This document shows, piece by piece, positions 1 through 5,677 of a stretch of 7,796 nucleotides of DNA. Where the stretch lies: positions 1 to 7,796 of the forward strand of contig CAIOSL010000093.1 of NCBI GenBank assembly GCA_903861015.1, given 5' to 3'. Origin of the DNA: an uncultured bacterium. Lineage in GTDB: Bacteria; Patescibacteriota; Saccharimonadia; Saccharimonadales; Saccharimonadaceae. Under the pieces are notes generated by a model that was not told the origin of the DNA, ran no database searches, and saw nothing but the letters and a program-made list of their open reading frames with translations. The position numbers and the translations under genes are program-made. Position 1 is the stretch's first letter. Each line of letters opens with the position of its first letter.

Positions 1-288
1 ATGAACAGTTTGGCTCTCAACCAACCAGCGAGCTTGGTCAATTTGCCTAGGAAAGCCGTCAATGACCAGGCGACTAATGTCGGTCGCACGATTAAGAGCC
101 TCACCCATTATTTTGTTGATGATGTCAGAATCAACCAAGCGGCCCTCTTGTTGGGCTTGAAGGACGTGGACGTCACGAGTATCACGTAACAACTGTCCGG
201 CCGACAACCAGCGCCAACCGTTACGCGCAGCTAATATTTGACCCTGAACACTCTTGCCTGAACCAGCAGGACCAAAGAATATAATCAT
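1..288 (-). CDS. adk: Adenylate kinase-type nucleoside monophosphate kinase, N-terminal part (cut by window edge)
   Basis: The first 96 residues are present, starting at the ATG at 288-286; the rest lies beyond position 1. The family transfers a phosphate from ATP to AMP (or another NMP) in the cytoplasm. Seen: a P-loop GPAGSGKSVQ at residues 6-15, an NMP-site motif LSAGQLLRD at about 28-36 (usual form STGDMLR), and DGFPR at 78-82 with the arginine that contacts the nucleotides. The P-loop is GKSVQ where adenylate kinases usually have GKGTQ, and the T and D of STGD are A and Q, so AMP specificity is likely but not certain. The LID and C-terminus cannot be seen. The start is supported by a strong Shine-Dalgarno sequence 4 nt upstream. 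It follows yqeY by 25 nt on the same strand, so it is probably the distal gene of the rpsU-yqeY unit. Confidence 0.88.
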   Translation of the reverse strand, partial: MIIFFGPAGSGKSVQGQILAARNGWRWLSAGQLLRDTRDVHVLQAQQEGRLVDSDIINKIMGEALNRATDISRLVIDGFPRQIDQARWLVESQTVH

Positions 289-292
289 AGCG

Positions 293-301
293 TCACCCCT
301 C
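293..301 (-). promoter_or_regulatory. Ribosome binding site of adk
   Basis: On the minus strand this reads GAGGGGTGA, close to the ideal GGAGGTGA, and ends 4 nt before the ATG at 288. It is the clearest Shine-Dalgarno sequence in the window and contrasts with the four genes that appear to have no leader. Confidence 0.7.
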
Positions 302-313
302 TATTTCGTAATT

Positions 314-766
314 TTAGTTTAATGCTTCTTTGACAAGTTTAGCAACCAGTGCGCCGTCAGCACTATTACCAAGTTGCTTTTTAACCGCGCCGATGACTTG
401 ACTCATAGCGCTGGGACCACTAACACCCAATTGACCGATTATGTCTTTAATGGCAGTCGTGATCTGCTCTTCAGATAATTGAGCCGGTAAGTATCTAGAC
501 ATAACCTTGGCCTCGGCCCGTTCGTTATCAGCTAGGTCTACGCGTCCAGCTGAATCATAAATAGTCGCGCTTTCGTTGCGCTTTTTAACCTCACGGGCAA
601 TCAGTTGTTCGACCGCTGCATCGTCCAAACCAGTGTCACGCTTGTTTTGTGCCACTTCTTCGTTTAAAACAACGGCTTTGATCGAACGCAGCACTTCACC
701 AGCAAAACGATCGCCGCCTAGCAAGGCGGCTTTTAGATCGATATTGATTTGCTCTATTAAAGCCAC
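314..766 (-). CDS. yqeY: GatB/YqeY domain protein
   Basis: This 150-residue protein matches the stand-alone YqeY family in length and over its whole sequence. Visible family signatures are the N-terminal helix IEQINIDLKAAL (residues 4-15), KKRNESATIYDSAGRVDLA (61-79), YLPAQLSEEQI (92-102) and the C-terminal NSADGALVAKLVKEAL (134-149). YqeY resembles the tail domain of the GatB subunit of the tRNA-dependent amidotransferase, which contacts tRNA; the role of the free-standing protein is not established. The usual DMGKVMG stretch reads AMSQVIG here, a mild change. The start is GTG (766-764), one nucleotide after the rpsU TAA stop; a weak AGGA lies about 10 nt upstream, so translation is probably coupled to rpsU. 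An rpsU-yqeY pair is a common bacterial arrangement and supports both calls. Confidence 0.93.
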   Translation of the reverse strand: MALIEQINIDLKAALLGGDRFAGEVLRSIKAVVLNEEVAQNKRDTGLDDAAVEQLIAREVKKRNESATIYDSAGRVDLADNERAEAKVMSRYLPAQLSEEQITTAIKDIIGQLGVSGPSAMSQVIGAVKKQLGNSADGALVAKLVKEALN

Positions 767-767
767 T

Positions 768-983
768 TTAACGAAGTCCTAACCTAGTCTTTTCCAACTT
801 GTCAGCCTTACGTGCCTTGCGAACTATAGCGCTAGCACGACGCTCAGCCTTAGAAATTGGTTTTTCAAATCGCATAACTGATTTAGCCTGGATTAAAACA
901 CCGCTTTGCAAAACCTTACGGTTAAAACGACGAATAATATTCTCGTTTGCTTCTCGTTCATCTTTTCGGGTTACTTGTACCAT
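768..983 (-). CDS. rpsU: Small ribosomal subunit protein bS21
   Basis: This 71-residue basic protein has the same length as E. coli S21. It begins MVQVTRKDEREANENIIRRF and contains the hallmark FEKP (residues 39-42) followed by an Arg/Lys-rich helical tail. bS21 sits near the anti-Shine-Dalgarno end of 16S rRNA and aids mRNA binding during initiation. The ATG at 983 is preferred: an in-frame ATG at 1076 would add 31 residues that do not look like S21 and would lie inside recJ and across the promoter. No Shine-Dalgarno sequence precedes the ATG. Instead a TGn-extended -10 box ends 9 nt before it, predicting a leader of only a few nucleotides. yqeY follows after one nucleotide. Confidence 0.95.
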   Translation of the reverse strand: MVQVTRKDEREANENIIRRFNRKVLQSGVLIQAKSVMRFEKPISKAERRASAIVRKARKADKLEKTRLGLR

Positions 984-992
984 ATAACGTAT

Positions 993-1021
993 ATTGTACC
1001 AGAGATAACATCTACATGCAA
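993..1021 (-). promoter_or_regulatory. Promoter of rpsU-yqeY(-adk), predicted near-leaderless
   Basis: On the minus strand there is TTGCAT (1021-1016), a 17-nt spacer, and TACAAT (998-993) preceded by TGG, an extended -10. The -10 matches 5 of 6 consensus bases and the -35 matches 3 of 6. The -10 ends 9 nt before the rpsU ATG, so the expected transcription start is 0 to 3 nt from the start codon. The promoter begins right after the recJ stop codon (1024-1022), which lets ribosomal protein supply be set independently of recJ. It is a prediction from motif and spacing. Confidence 0.6.
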
Positions 1022-2647
1022 CTACTGAATTTCTAGATGCAGCAACCGGCACTCTACCGAGCGGCGCCCCTGCCATTCATTAACCCCTACTTGATACCAA
1101 GCATTCAGCCGGTCGCCAATTGAAACAAAAAACTGATCAGGCGCGTTAAAAGCCACAAACTGCAGCGTACGACCAGTGTAATCCTTCAGATCGATCTTTA
1201 CATGCTGATCATCACTGCCCATTTTTCTGACTTTCATAACCAACAGATTATCGGTTTTGATTATAGGTTGCGGATTACCATTGCCAAACGGCTCCATCTG
1301 AGCGATCAAACTAACCAATTCTTCGGTAAGCTCCGACAGATCAGCTGTAGTATCTGCTGTTGGCAACAAGAGTTCTTGCTGGTTACTTAGATTCAAGCTT
1401 TTATAAAACTGATTAACGCTATCTCGAAACGCCCCTATGTTGACTGTCGGCAAACTGACTCCAGCAGCATATTTATGGCCACCGCCTTTTTTGATCAAAC
1501 TATCACTAGCCCTAATTGCATCAGCAGCGCTAAAATCACCATAACTCCGCGCCGAACCCTTTGACTCTTCGCCCATTTCTTGCAGTACAAATGTTGGTTT
1601 TTTGTATCTCTCCATCAGTTTAGCGGCTACAATCCCAACAATACCGTGATTCCAGCCAGGACTGCTAACAACCAAAACCGGATCGTTAACATAATCCTGA
1701 ACCATCACTTCGGCCTGTTTTAATATCTCATCTTGGTCCGAGCGCCTTGCAATATTTAAGCTATCCAAATGTTGCGCCTTATCAAGCGCAACCCCCACAT
1801 CTTCGGTCAGCAACATATCCAACGCGTGCTGCGCAGTCTCCAGCCGCCCCGCCGCATTCATTCGCGGCCCCAAACCAAACCCCAAGGACCTAGCATTAAT
1901 ATTCATCGGGTCAACTCCGGACACCTTCATCAGGGCCCGTAACCCCGCTCGTCTGGTTTGGGCCAAAACCTTCAAACCCCAGTAAACATTAGTTCGATTC
2001 TCGTCAACTAAAGTCACGACATCGCAAACAGTGCCGAGCGCCACCAGATCTAACAGCCACTTCTCTTGGCCAATAGGCAGTCCAGCCAGCCTGGTTTGCA
2101 AAGCCTGAACTAGTTTAAATGCCACACCAACACCGGCCAAATCCCGAAATGGATATCGATTGTCGGCCCGTTTCGGATTGATAACCGCCACCGCCGACGG
2201 CTGAACCAGCGCCACGTTGTGATGGTCGGTCACAATAATATCTATTCCAATTTCATTAGCATGGGTTATTTCTTTATGGCTAAGGCTGCCGCAATCAACA
2301 GTGATAATTAACTGTGCCCCTGTTGCGGCTATGTTATCAACCGCATCGACAGTCAGTCCATAACCCTCAACGAACCTATTTGGTATATAGACATCAACTG
2401 TTTTAAAACCAAACTTATTTAACGAATCAGCTAGTACTGTAGTCGCAGTCAGACCATCAATATCGTAATCACCATAGATAGTTATATGCTCCTGTTTGCC
2501 TAGCGCCAAAACTAAGCGCTCAACGGCCTTCGTCATATCCGGCAACAAAAAAGGATCATGCGCACTGTCGTAATCAGGATGGAAGAAGTCTGCAATATTG
2601 CTAGGGTCGATGCCCCTAGCTGATAGTATTCTGTCAAACAATGACAT
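1022..2647 (-). CDS. recJ: Single-stranded-DNA-specific 5'-3' exonuclease RecJ
   Basis: RecJ degrades single-stranded DNA from the 5' end in recombination and mismatch or base-excision repair, using Mn/Mg ions held by the DHH phosphoesterase core. At 541 residues it is slightly shorter than E. coli RecJ (577). Seen in order: DPFLLPDM (31-38); motif I DYDIDG (60-65); VDCG (117-120); the name motif TDHH (140-143); LGTVCDVV (204-211); GPRMNAAGRL (260-269); the DHHA1 part with GSARS (364-368) and GGGHKYAAG (388-396); FGNGNPQP (454-461), which opens the C-terminal OB-fold region. All metal-binding aspartates and histidines expected from these motifs are present, so the enzyme should be active. The ATG at 2647 lies 2 nt after the stop of the winged-helix gene and lacks an obvious Shine-Dalgarno sequence, suggesting translational coupling. 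Confidence 0.96.
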   Translation of the reverse strand: MSLFDRILSARGIDPSNIADFFHPDYDSAHDPFLLPDMTKAVERLVLALGKQEHITIYGDYDIDGLTATTVLADSLNKFGFKTVDVYIPNRFVEGYGLTVDAVDNIAATGAQLIITVDCGSLSHKEITHANEIGIDIIVTDHHNVALVQPSAVAVINPKRADNRYPFRDLAGVGVAFKLVQALQTRLAGLPIGQEKWLLDLVALGTVCDVVTLVDENRTNVYWGLKVLAQTRRAGLRALMKVSGVDPMNINARSLGFGLGPRMNAAGRLETAQHALDMLLTEDVGVALDKAQHLDSLNIARRSDQDEILKQAEVMVQDYVNDPVLVVSSPGWNHGIVGIVAAKLMERYKKPTFVLQEMGEESKGSARSYGDFSAADAIRASDSLIKKGGGHKYAAGVSLPTVNIGAFRDSVNQFYKSLNLSNQQELLLPTADTTADLSELTEELVSLIAQMEPFGNGNPQPIIKTDNLLVMKVRKMGSDDQHVKIDLKDYTGRTLQFVAFNAPDQFFVSIGDRLNAWYQVGVNEWQGRRSVECRLLHLEIQ

Positions 2648-2649
2648 GG

Positions 2650-2949
2650 CTAAAATTCAGAAGATGAGCGTTTCGGACGACCAGCTTGTTGCTGAGATTT
2701 GATAACTATACCCTGCAACTCCTTGAATATCGGGAATTGCTTGTTGGTCGAATAAATCTTGGTGTTACCCTGTTTCTCGCCAATCAAAAAGCCGACTTTC
2801 TCGAGCCTTTTTAGCTCGCGCTGTATATTACCCGGATCTTCTTTGATTAGCTTGGCTAGGCCACGGACATGAGTACGAAAATCAGGATATTTAGCATAGA
2901 CGACCACAATCTTCCGTCTTACGCGCGATGTAATAAAAACGTCTAACAT
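2650..2949 (-). CDS. Small winged-helix DNA-binding protein (putative transcriptional regulator)
   Basis: This 99-residue protein starts LDVFITSRVRRKIVVVY (residues 2-18), resembling the first helix of small winged-helix proteins that I associate with candidate-phyla genomes. A helix-turn-helix follows: FRTHVRGLAKLIKEDPGNI (24-42), then a recognition helix NIQRELKRLEKVGFL (41-55) and a wing with IGEKQGNTKIYSTN (56-69). The last 15 residues are polar and basic (AGRPKRSSS), with a GRP core like half an AT-hook. No ligand or metal site is evident, so the signal, if any, is unknown. The ATG at 2949 is preferred over an in-frame TTG at 2964 because AAGGGAG lies 3 nt before the ATG and the family-like region begins there. 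It directly precedes recJ (2 nt gap). It could regulate its own operon; the target is not visible from sequence. Confidence 0.82.
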   Translation of the reverse strand: MLDVFITSRVRRKIVVVYAKYPDFRTHVRGLAKLIKEDPGNIQRELKRLEKVGFLIGEKQGNTKIYSTNKQFPIFKELQGIVIKSQQQAGRPKRSSSEF

Positions 2950-2952
2950 ACT

Positions 2953-2959
2953 CTCCCTT
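2953..2959 (-). promoter_or_regulatory. Ribosome binding site deciding the winged-helix gene start
   Basis: On the minus strand AAGGGAG sits 3 nt before the ATG at 2949. It lies inside the alternative reading from TTG at 2964, which therefore has no ribosome site of its own. This favours the shorter 99-residue product. The spacing is a little tight. Confidence 0.55.
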
Positions 2960-2989
2960 AACAACTTATTTTCTGATCTTCTTTACTCT

Positions 2990-3019
2990 ATCGTAACACA
3001 ATATTACAACGCTTAGCAA
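2990..3019 (-). promoter_or_regulatory. Possible promoter of the winged-helix gene-recJ unit
   Basis: On the minus strand TTGCTA (3019-3014) is followed by an 18-nt spacer and TACGAT (2995-2990), preceded by TGT, an extended -10. Each box matches consensus at 4 of 6 positions. It would give a leader of about 30 nt containing the AAGGGAG ribosome site, unlike the leaderless units elsewhere in the window. The match is moderate, and read-through from the phosphoribosyltransferase gene is an alternative. Confidence 0.35.
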
Positions 3020-3026
3020 CGTTTTA

Positions 3027-3683
3027 TTAGTGCCAGTTTAAAACGATTTGGTTTATCTTGGCAATCGTCTCTTCGTGTGAAGGAATTGTATTTTGATTGT
3101 AATAATGGTCAGTACCCATAAAATTCTCTTTAACGTCCAAAACATGTAGCTCATCCGCCAGAACGTGCAGCTTGTCGACCGCCTGGACCGTCGAGACTGG
3201 CGTCGCCACCACCAATCGTTTGATCCTTATGGGTTTCAAAAACTCGACCGCCACGTCCAACGATGCGCCAGTATCAAGACCATCAGCCACCAAAATAACC
3301 ACATGATCACGCAACATATCGTTATTAATCAAACCGCCATCACCCAATAATCGGTTGATCCTTTGAAAAGCCTGTTGGCGCTCTTGCTCCAAATATCCGT
3401 GATATTCACTAGTGTATTCTTCGACTTCGCCGGCCGAGAACATACCATTGTACGTAAAGCCACCATTCTGTGATACTCCACCAAAACTAACGCCTTCGCC
3501 CGGAACCTGGATCTCCTCAACTAATAACATGGTCAAAAGACAGTGCAAGGCCTTGGCGATTTGCTCCCCCACCAAAACTGCCCCATCATTCAGGGCCACA
3601 ACAACACAATCATCATAGCGATACTTAGCTAAAAGTTCTGCCGCTAATATTTGCCCAGCTTGCTCGCGACTTTCAAAATACAT
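3027..3683 (-). CDS. COG1926-like phosphoribosyltransferase-fold protein
   Basis: This 218-residue protein resembles predicted phosphoribosyltransferases of the COG1926 type. Seen: VVVALNDGAVLVGEQIAKAL (27-46), matching the family's ALPRGGVPVA segment; FGGVSQNGG (67-75), matching GAVAEGG; a helical stretch YLEQERQQAFQRINRLL (97-113); then the PRPP-binding loop VILVADGLDTGAS (129-141). The usual loop is VDDGIATGAT; here the first acidic residue is Ala and an Asp appears three residues after the retained Asp. The fold should persist, but catalysis may be altered. No substrate can be named from sequence. It starts at ATG 3683, with no Shine-Dalgarno sequence and a -10 box 6 nt upstream, and is divergent from priA. 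It lies 77 nt upstream of the winged-helix gene and may be co-transcribed with it. Confidence 0.8.
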   Translation of the reverse strand: MYFESREQAGQILAAELLAKYRYDDCVVVALNDGAVLVGEQIAKALHCLLTMLLVEEIQVPGEGVSFGGVSQNGGFTYNGMFSAGEVEEYTSEYHGYLEQERQQAFQRINRLLGDGGLINNDMLRDHVVILVADGLDTGASLDVAVEFLKPIRIKRLVVATPVSTVQAVDKLHVLADELHVLDVKENFMGTDHYYNQNTIPSHEETIAKINQIVLNWH

Positions 3684-3689
3684 ATTTAT

Positions 3690-3698
3690 AGTTTAGCA
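3690..3698 (-). promoter_or_regulatory. Extended -10 box of the phosphoribosyltransferase gene, predicted leaderless
   Basis: On the minus strand this reads TGCTAAACT: TGn plus TAAACT, 4 of 6 to TATAAT. It ends 6 nt before the ATG, placing the expected transcription start on the A of the start codon. A -35 at ideal spacing would be GTGCAT over the first codons of priA, a poor match. An overlapping TATAAA (3690-3685) is too close to the gene to be the -10. Confidence 0.45.
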
Positions 3699-3699
3699 G

Positions 3700-3705
3700 T
3701 ATACT
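3700..3705 (+). promoter_or_regulatory. -10 box of the priA unit, predicted leaderless
   Basis: TATACT (5 of 6 to consensus) ends 7 nt before the priA ATG at 3713, so transcription should begin at 3712-3713, on or beside the start codon. No good -35 is visible upstream, where the phosphoribosyltransferase gene begins. It is only 4 nt from the opposing -10 at 3690-3695. Confidence 0.5.
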
Positions 3706-3712
3706 AATAGTT

Positions 3713-5653
3713 ATGCACTATTACGAGGTGGCACCAACCCAAATTGTTAGAGTTGGCAATGACTCTTTTACTTATTCTTCGAATGAGCTATTAGCTATAG
3801 GCAGCGTAGTTATAATAGAGGTCGGCAAGAAACAAATGATCGGTATCGTACTGCGTGAATCGACCAAACCGACCTACACGACCAAGCCAATCACCTCCTC
3901 TCTTAGCCAAATACCACTCCCCCGGCCGTTAATTGATCTAGCCATATGGATGTCGGCCTACTACGTAACCCCGCTTGCAACGGTCTTGCAAACCATACTA
4001 CCTCGTGGTCTCCAAAAGACCCGTCGGTCAATAAACCACCAGATGCCAATAACCAAACGTGACCGAACAAATATTGTATTCAACGACGAACAGTCCTCGG
4101 TTATAGATTACCTGTCAAATGCAAATCCTGGCACCTATCTACTTCAAGGTATCACCGGATCGGGTAAAACCGAGATCTACATAGACGTAGCCAAAAAAAC
4201 CATCGGCAATGGCAAGTCGGTTATTATATTAGCCCCAGAAATCGCTTTAACACCACAGTTAATATCAGAATTTTCAAACCATTTCAGCGATTTATTATTA
4301 ACCCACTCAAAAATGTCAGAGTCGGCCAGGCACAATGTTTGGAACGAAGCCCTGTCAAGCGCCACGCCGCGTGTAGTTATCGGGCCACGTTCAGCCATAT
4401 TCACGCCATTTAAAACGATCGGTGCAATCATAATCGATGAAGCGCATGAGCCCAGCTTTAAACAAGAACAATCGCCAAAATATTCCGCTCTTAGGGTCGC
4501 CACAATGCTTGGCCGATTTCATAACGCCAAAGTCATATTTGGCAGCGCTACCCCAAGTGTCGTTGATCGCTATTTGGCCGAACAGTCAAGCAACCAAGTT
4601 CTGCGTCTAACCAAGATAGCTAGACAGAACAGCCAACCGCCAATAGTAAGCTTGGTGGATATGACCAAGCGAGCAAATTTTTCGAAGCATCGTTTCATAT
4701 CGAATCAATTAATTGAACAGATCACCAGTACACTGTCTAGCGGCAAACAAGCGCTTATATTCCACAACCGTCGCGGCAGTACCAGTACTACTTTATGTGA
4801 AGAGTGCGGTTGGACAACCGAGTGCCCAAGGTGCTTCTTACCACTAACCCTACACGCCGACCAACACTGCATGCGTTGCCGCATATGTAACCATAAAACC
4901 AACATACCAACCCACTGCCCTAACTGCGGCAGCGTTAATATAATCCATAAAGGCATTGGTACAAAATTAATCGAAGCTGAACTGCACAAATTATTTCCAG
5001 ATGCCAACATTGCTCGCTTTGACGCCGACAACTCTGATGATGCAACCGTCAGCAGCCGCTACGAAGACTTGTATCGAGGGACGATCGATATAGCTATTGG
5101 CACTCAGGTAGTCGCCAAAGGTCTCGACCTACCTAATCTCCGCACCGTCGGAATTATTCAAGCCGACTCCGGTCTATCCCTGCCAGATTACAGCACCAAT
5201 GAACGTACCTTTCAGCTCTTATCCCAAGTTATCGGACGCGTTGGACGCAACGAGCACAAGACACAAGTCATAGTGCAAACCTACCAGCCAACACACCCCA
5301 GTATAATTAATGGCATCAAACAAGACTACGAGTCATTCTACGCCCACACAATACGCGAACGACAACACGGCCTATTTCCTCCTTTTACACACCTCCTCAA
5401 ACTAACCTGTGTCTACAAAACCGAGTCAACTGCTATCAAAAACTCTCAGCTTCTCGCAAAAGAGCTGCGACTAAAGCTGCCTAGTGAAGTTCAAATCTTA
5501 GGGCCCACTCCGGCATTCTATGAACGCCAAAACAACACCTACCGCTGGCAATTAATTATCAAAAGCCCCAAACGCGAGTATTTAATTAATGCCGTGGCGC
5601 TCATACCTCCCAAATCCTGGCAATTCGAACTCGATCCGACTAGCCTCCTCTGA
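3713..5653 (+). CDS. priA: Primosomal protein N' (replication restart helicase PriA), short form
   Basis: PriA recognises stalled forks and unwinds DNA to reload the replicative helicase. Seen: an N-terminal 3'-DNA-binding domain (about 1-103) with IGSVVIIEVGKKQMIGIVL (29-47) and YYVTPLATVLQTILP (83-97); Walker A GITGSGKT (146-153); GPRSAIF (224-230); DEAH box (242-245) in IDEAHEPSFKQEQSPKYSA; GSATPS (277-282); zinc-binding region with four CxxC pairs at 362/365, 371/374, 389/392 and 402/405; motif V GTQVVAKGLDLP (463-474); motif VI QVIGRVGR (505-512); PPF (556-558) before the C-terminal domain. All helicase and zinc residues expected are present. It has 646 residues against about 730-800 in well-known PriA proteins. 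The shortfall lies mainly between the N-terminal domain and Walker A, where the winged-helix domain should be. It ends with tandem stops TGA TAA and heads the priA-def-fmt cluster. Confidence 0.96.
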   Translation: MHYYEVAPTQIVRVGNDSFTYSSNELLAIGSVVIIEVGKKQMIGIVLRESTKPTYTTKPITSSLSQIPLPRPLIDLAIWMSAYYVTPLATVLQTILPRGLQKTRRSINHQMPITKRDRTNIVFNDEQSSVIDYLSNANPGTYLLQGITGSGKTEIYIDVAKKTIGNGKSVIILAPEIALTPQLISEFSNHFSDLLLTHSKMSESARHNVWNEALSSATPRVVIGPRSAIFTPFKTIGAIIIDEAHEPSFKQEQSPKYSALRVATMLGRFHNAKVIFGSATPSVVDRYLAEQSSNQVLRLTKIARQNSQPPIVSLVDMTKRANFSKHRFISNQLIEQITSTLSSGKQALIFHNRRGSTSTTLCEECGWTTECPRCFLPLTLHADQHCMRCRICNHKTNIPTHCPNCGSVNIIHKGIGTKLIEAELHKLFPDANIARFDADNSDDATVSSRYEDLYRGTIDIAIGTQVVAKGLDLPNLRTVGIIQADSGLSLPDYSTNERTFQLLSQVIGRVGRNEHKTQVIVQTYQPTHPSIINGIKQDYESFYAHTIRERQHGLFPPFTHLLKLTCVYKTESTAIKNSQLLAKELRLKLPSEVQILGPTPAFYERQNNTYRWQLIIKSPKREYLINAVALIPPKSWQFELDPTSLL

Positions 5654-5657
5654 TAAT

Positions 5658-5675
5658 CCCTGATATAATGCAGGG
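5658..5675. repeat. Short inverted repeat around the def -10 box
   Basis: Perfect 5-bp arms CCCTG (5658-5662) and CAGGG (5671-5675) are separated by 8 nt that contain the TATAAT of the def promoter. It could be an operator, or a hairpin in read-through priA mRNA placed just before the def ATG. There is no U tract, so it is not an intrinsic terminator. Short arms mean chance is possible. Confidence 0.4.
5661..5669 (+). promoter_or_regulatory. Extended -10 promoter of def-fmt, predicted leaderless
   Basis: TGATATAAT combines the TGn element with a perfect TATAAT (5664-5669). It lies in the 24-nt gap after priA and ends 8 nt before the def ATG at 5678, putting the transcription start at about 5676-5678. 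The -35 region (around 5641-5646) is poor, as is common for extended -10 promoters. It would allow def-fmt expression independent of priA. Confidence 0.6.
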
Positions 5676-5677
5676 TG

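Noticed and set aside
1..189. Plus-strand open frame at the left edge
   Set aside because: It is the antisense shadow of the adenylate kinase gene, whose motifs are clear on the minus strand. The same holds for the other open frames opposite yqeY, rpsU, recJ, the phosphoribosyltransferase, priA and def.
984..1076. N-terminal extension of rpsU from an in-frame ATG at 1076 (31 extra residues)
   Set aside because: The extra residues overlap recJ, cross the promoter and do not resemble bS21; from 983 the protein has exactly the family length.
2950..2964. TTG start at 2964 for the winged-helix gene
   Set aside because: The only Shine-Dalgarno sequence lies between the TTG and the ATG at 2949, and the five extra residues are not needed for the domain.
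3007..3025. Repeated CAACG and a possible AACG/CGTT hairpin as a terminator after the phosphoribosyltransferase gene
   Set aside because: The stem is only 4 bp with an 8-nt loop and has no U tract on the minus strand; it is too weak to call.
3688..3712. Direct repeat ATAGTT (3688-3693 and 3707-3712) as a regulator site
   Set aside because: Six AT-rich bases overlapping two -10 boxes are easily explained by the promoters themselves.
5651..5656. UGA recoded as glycine or tryptophan, as in Gracilibacteria/SR1
   Set aside because: priA ends TGA TAA and fmt ends TGA at family-typical ends, and no internal TGA occurs in any called gene; Trp residues use TGG.
5675..5677. GTG start for def at 5675
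   Set aside because: It adds a single Met before the ATG at 5678, and the -10 box predicts transcription starting at or after it.
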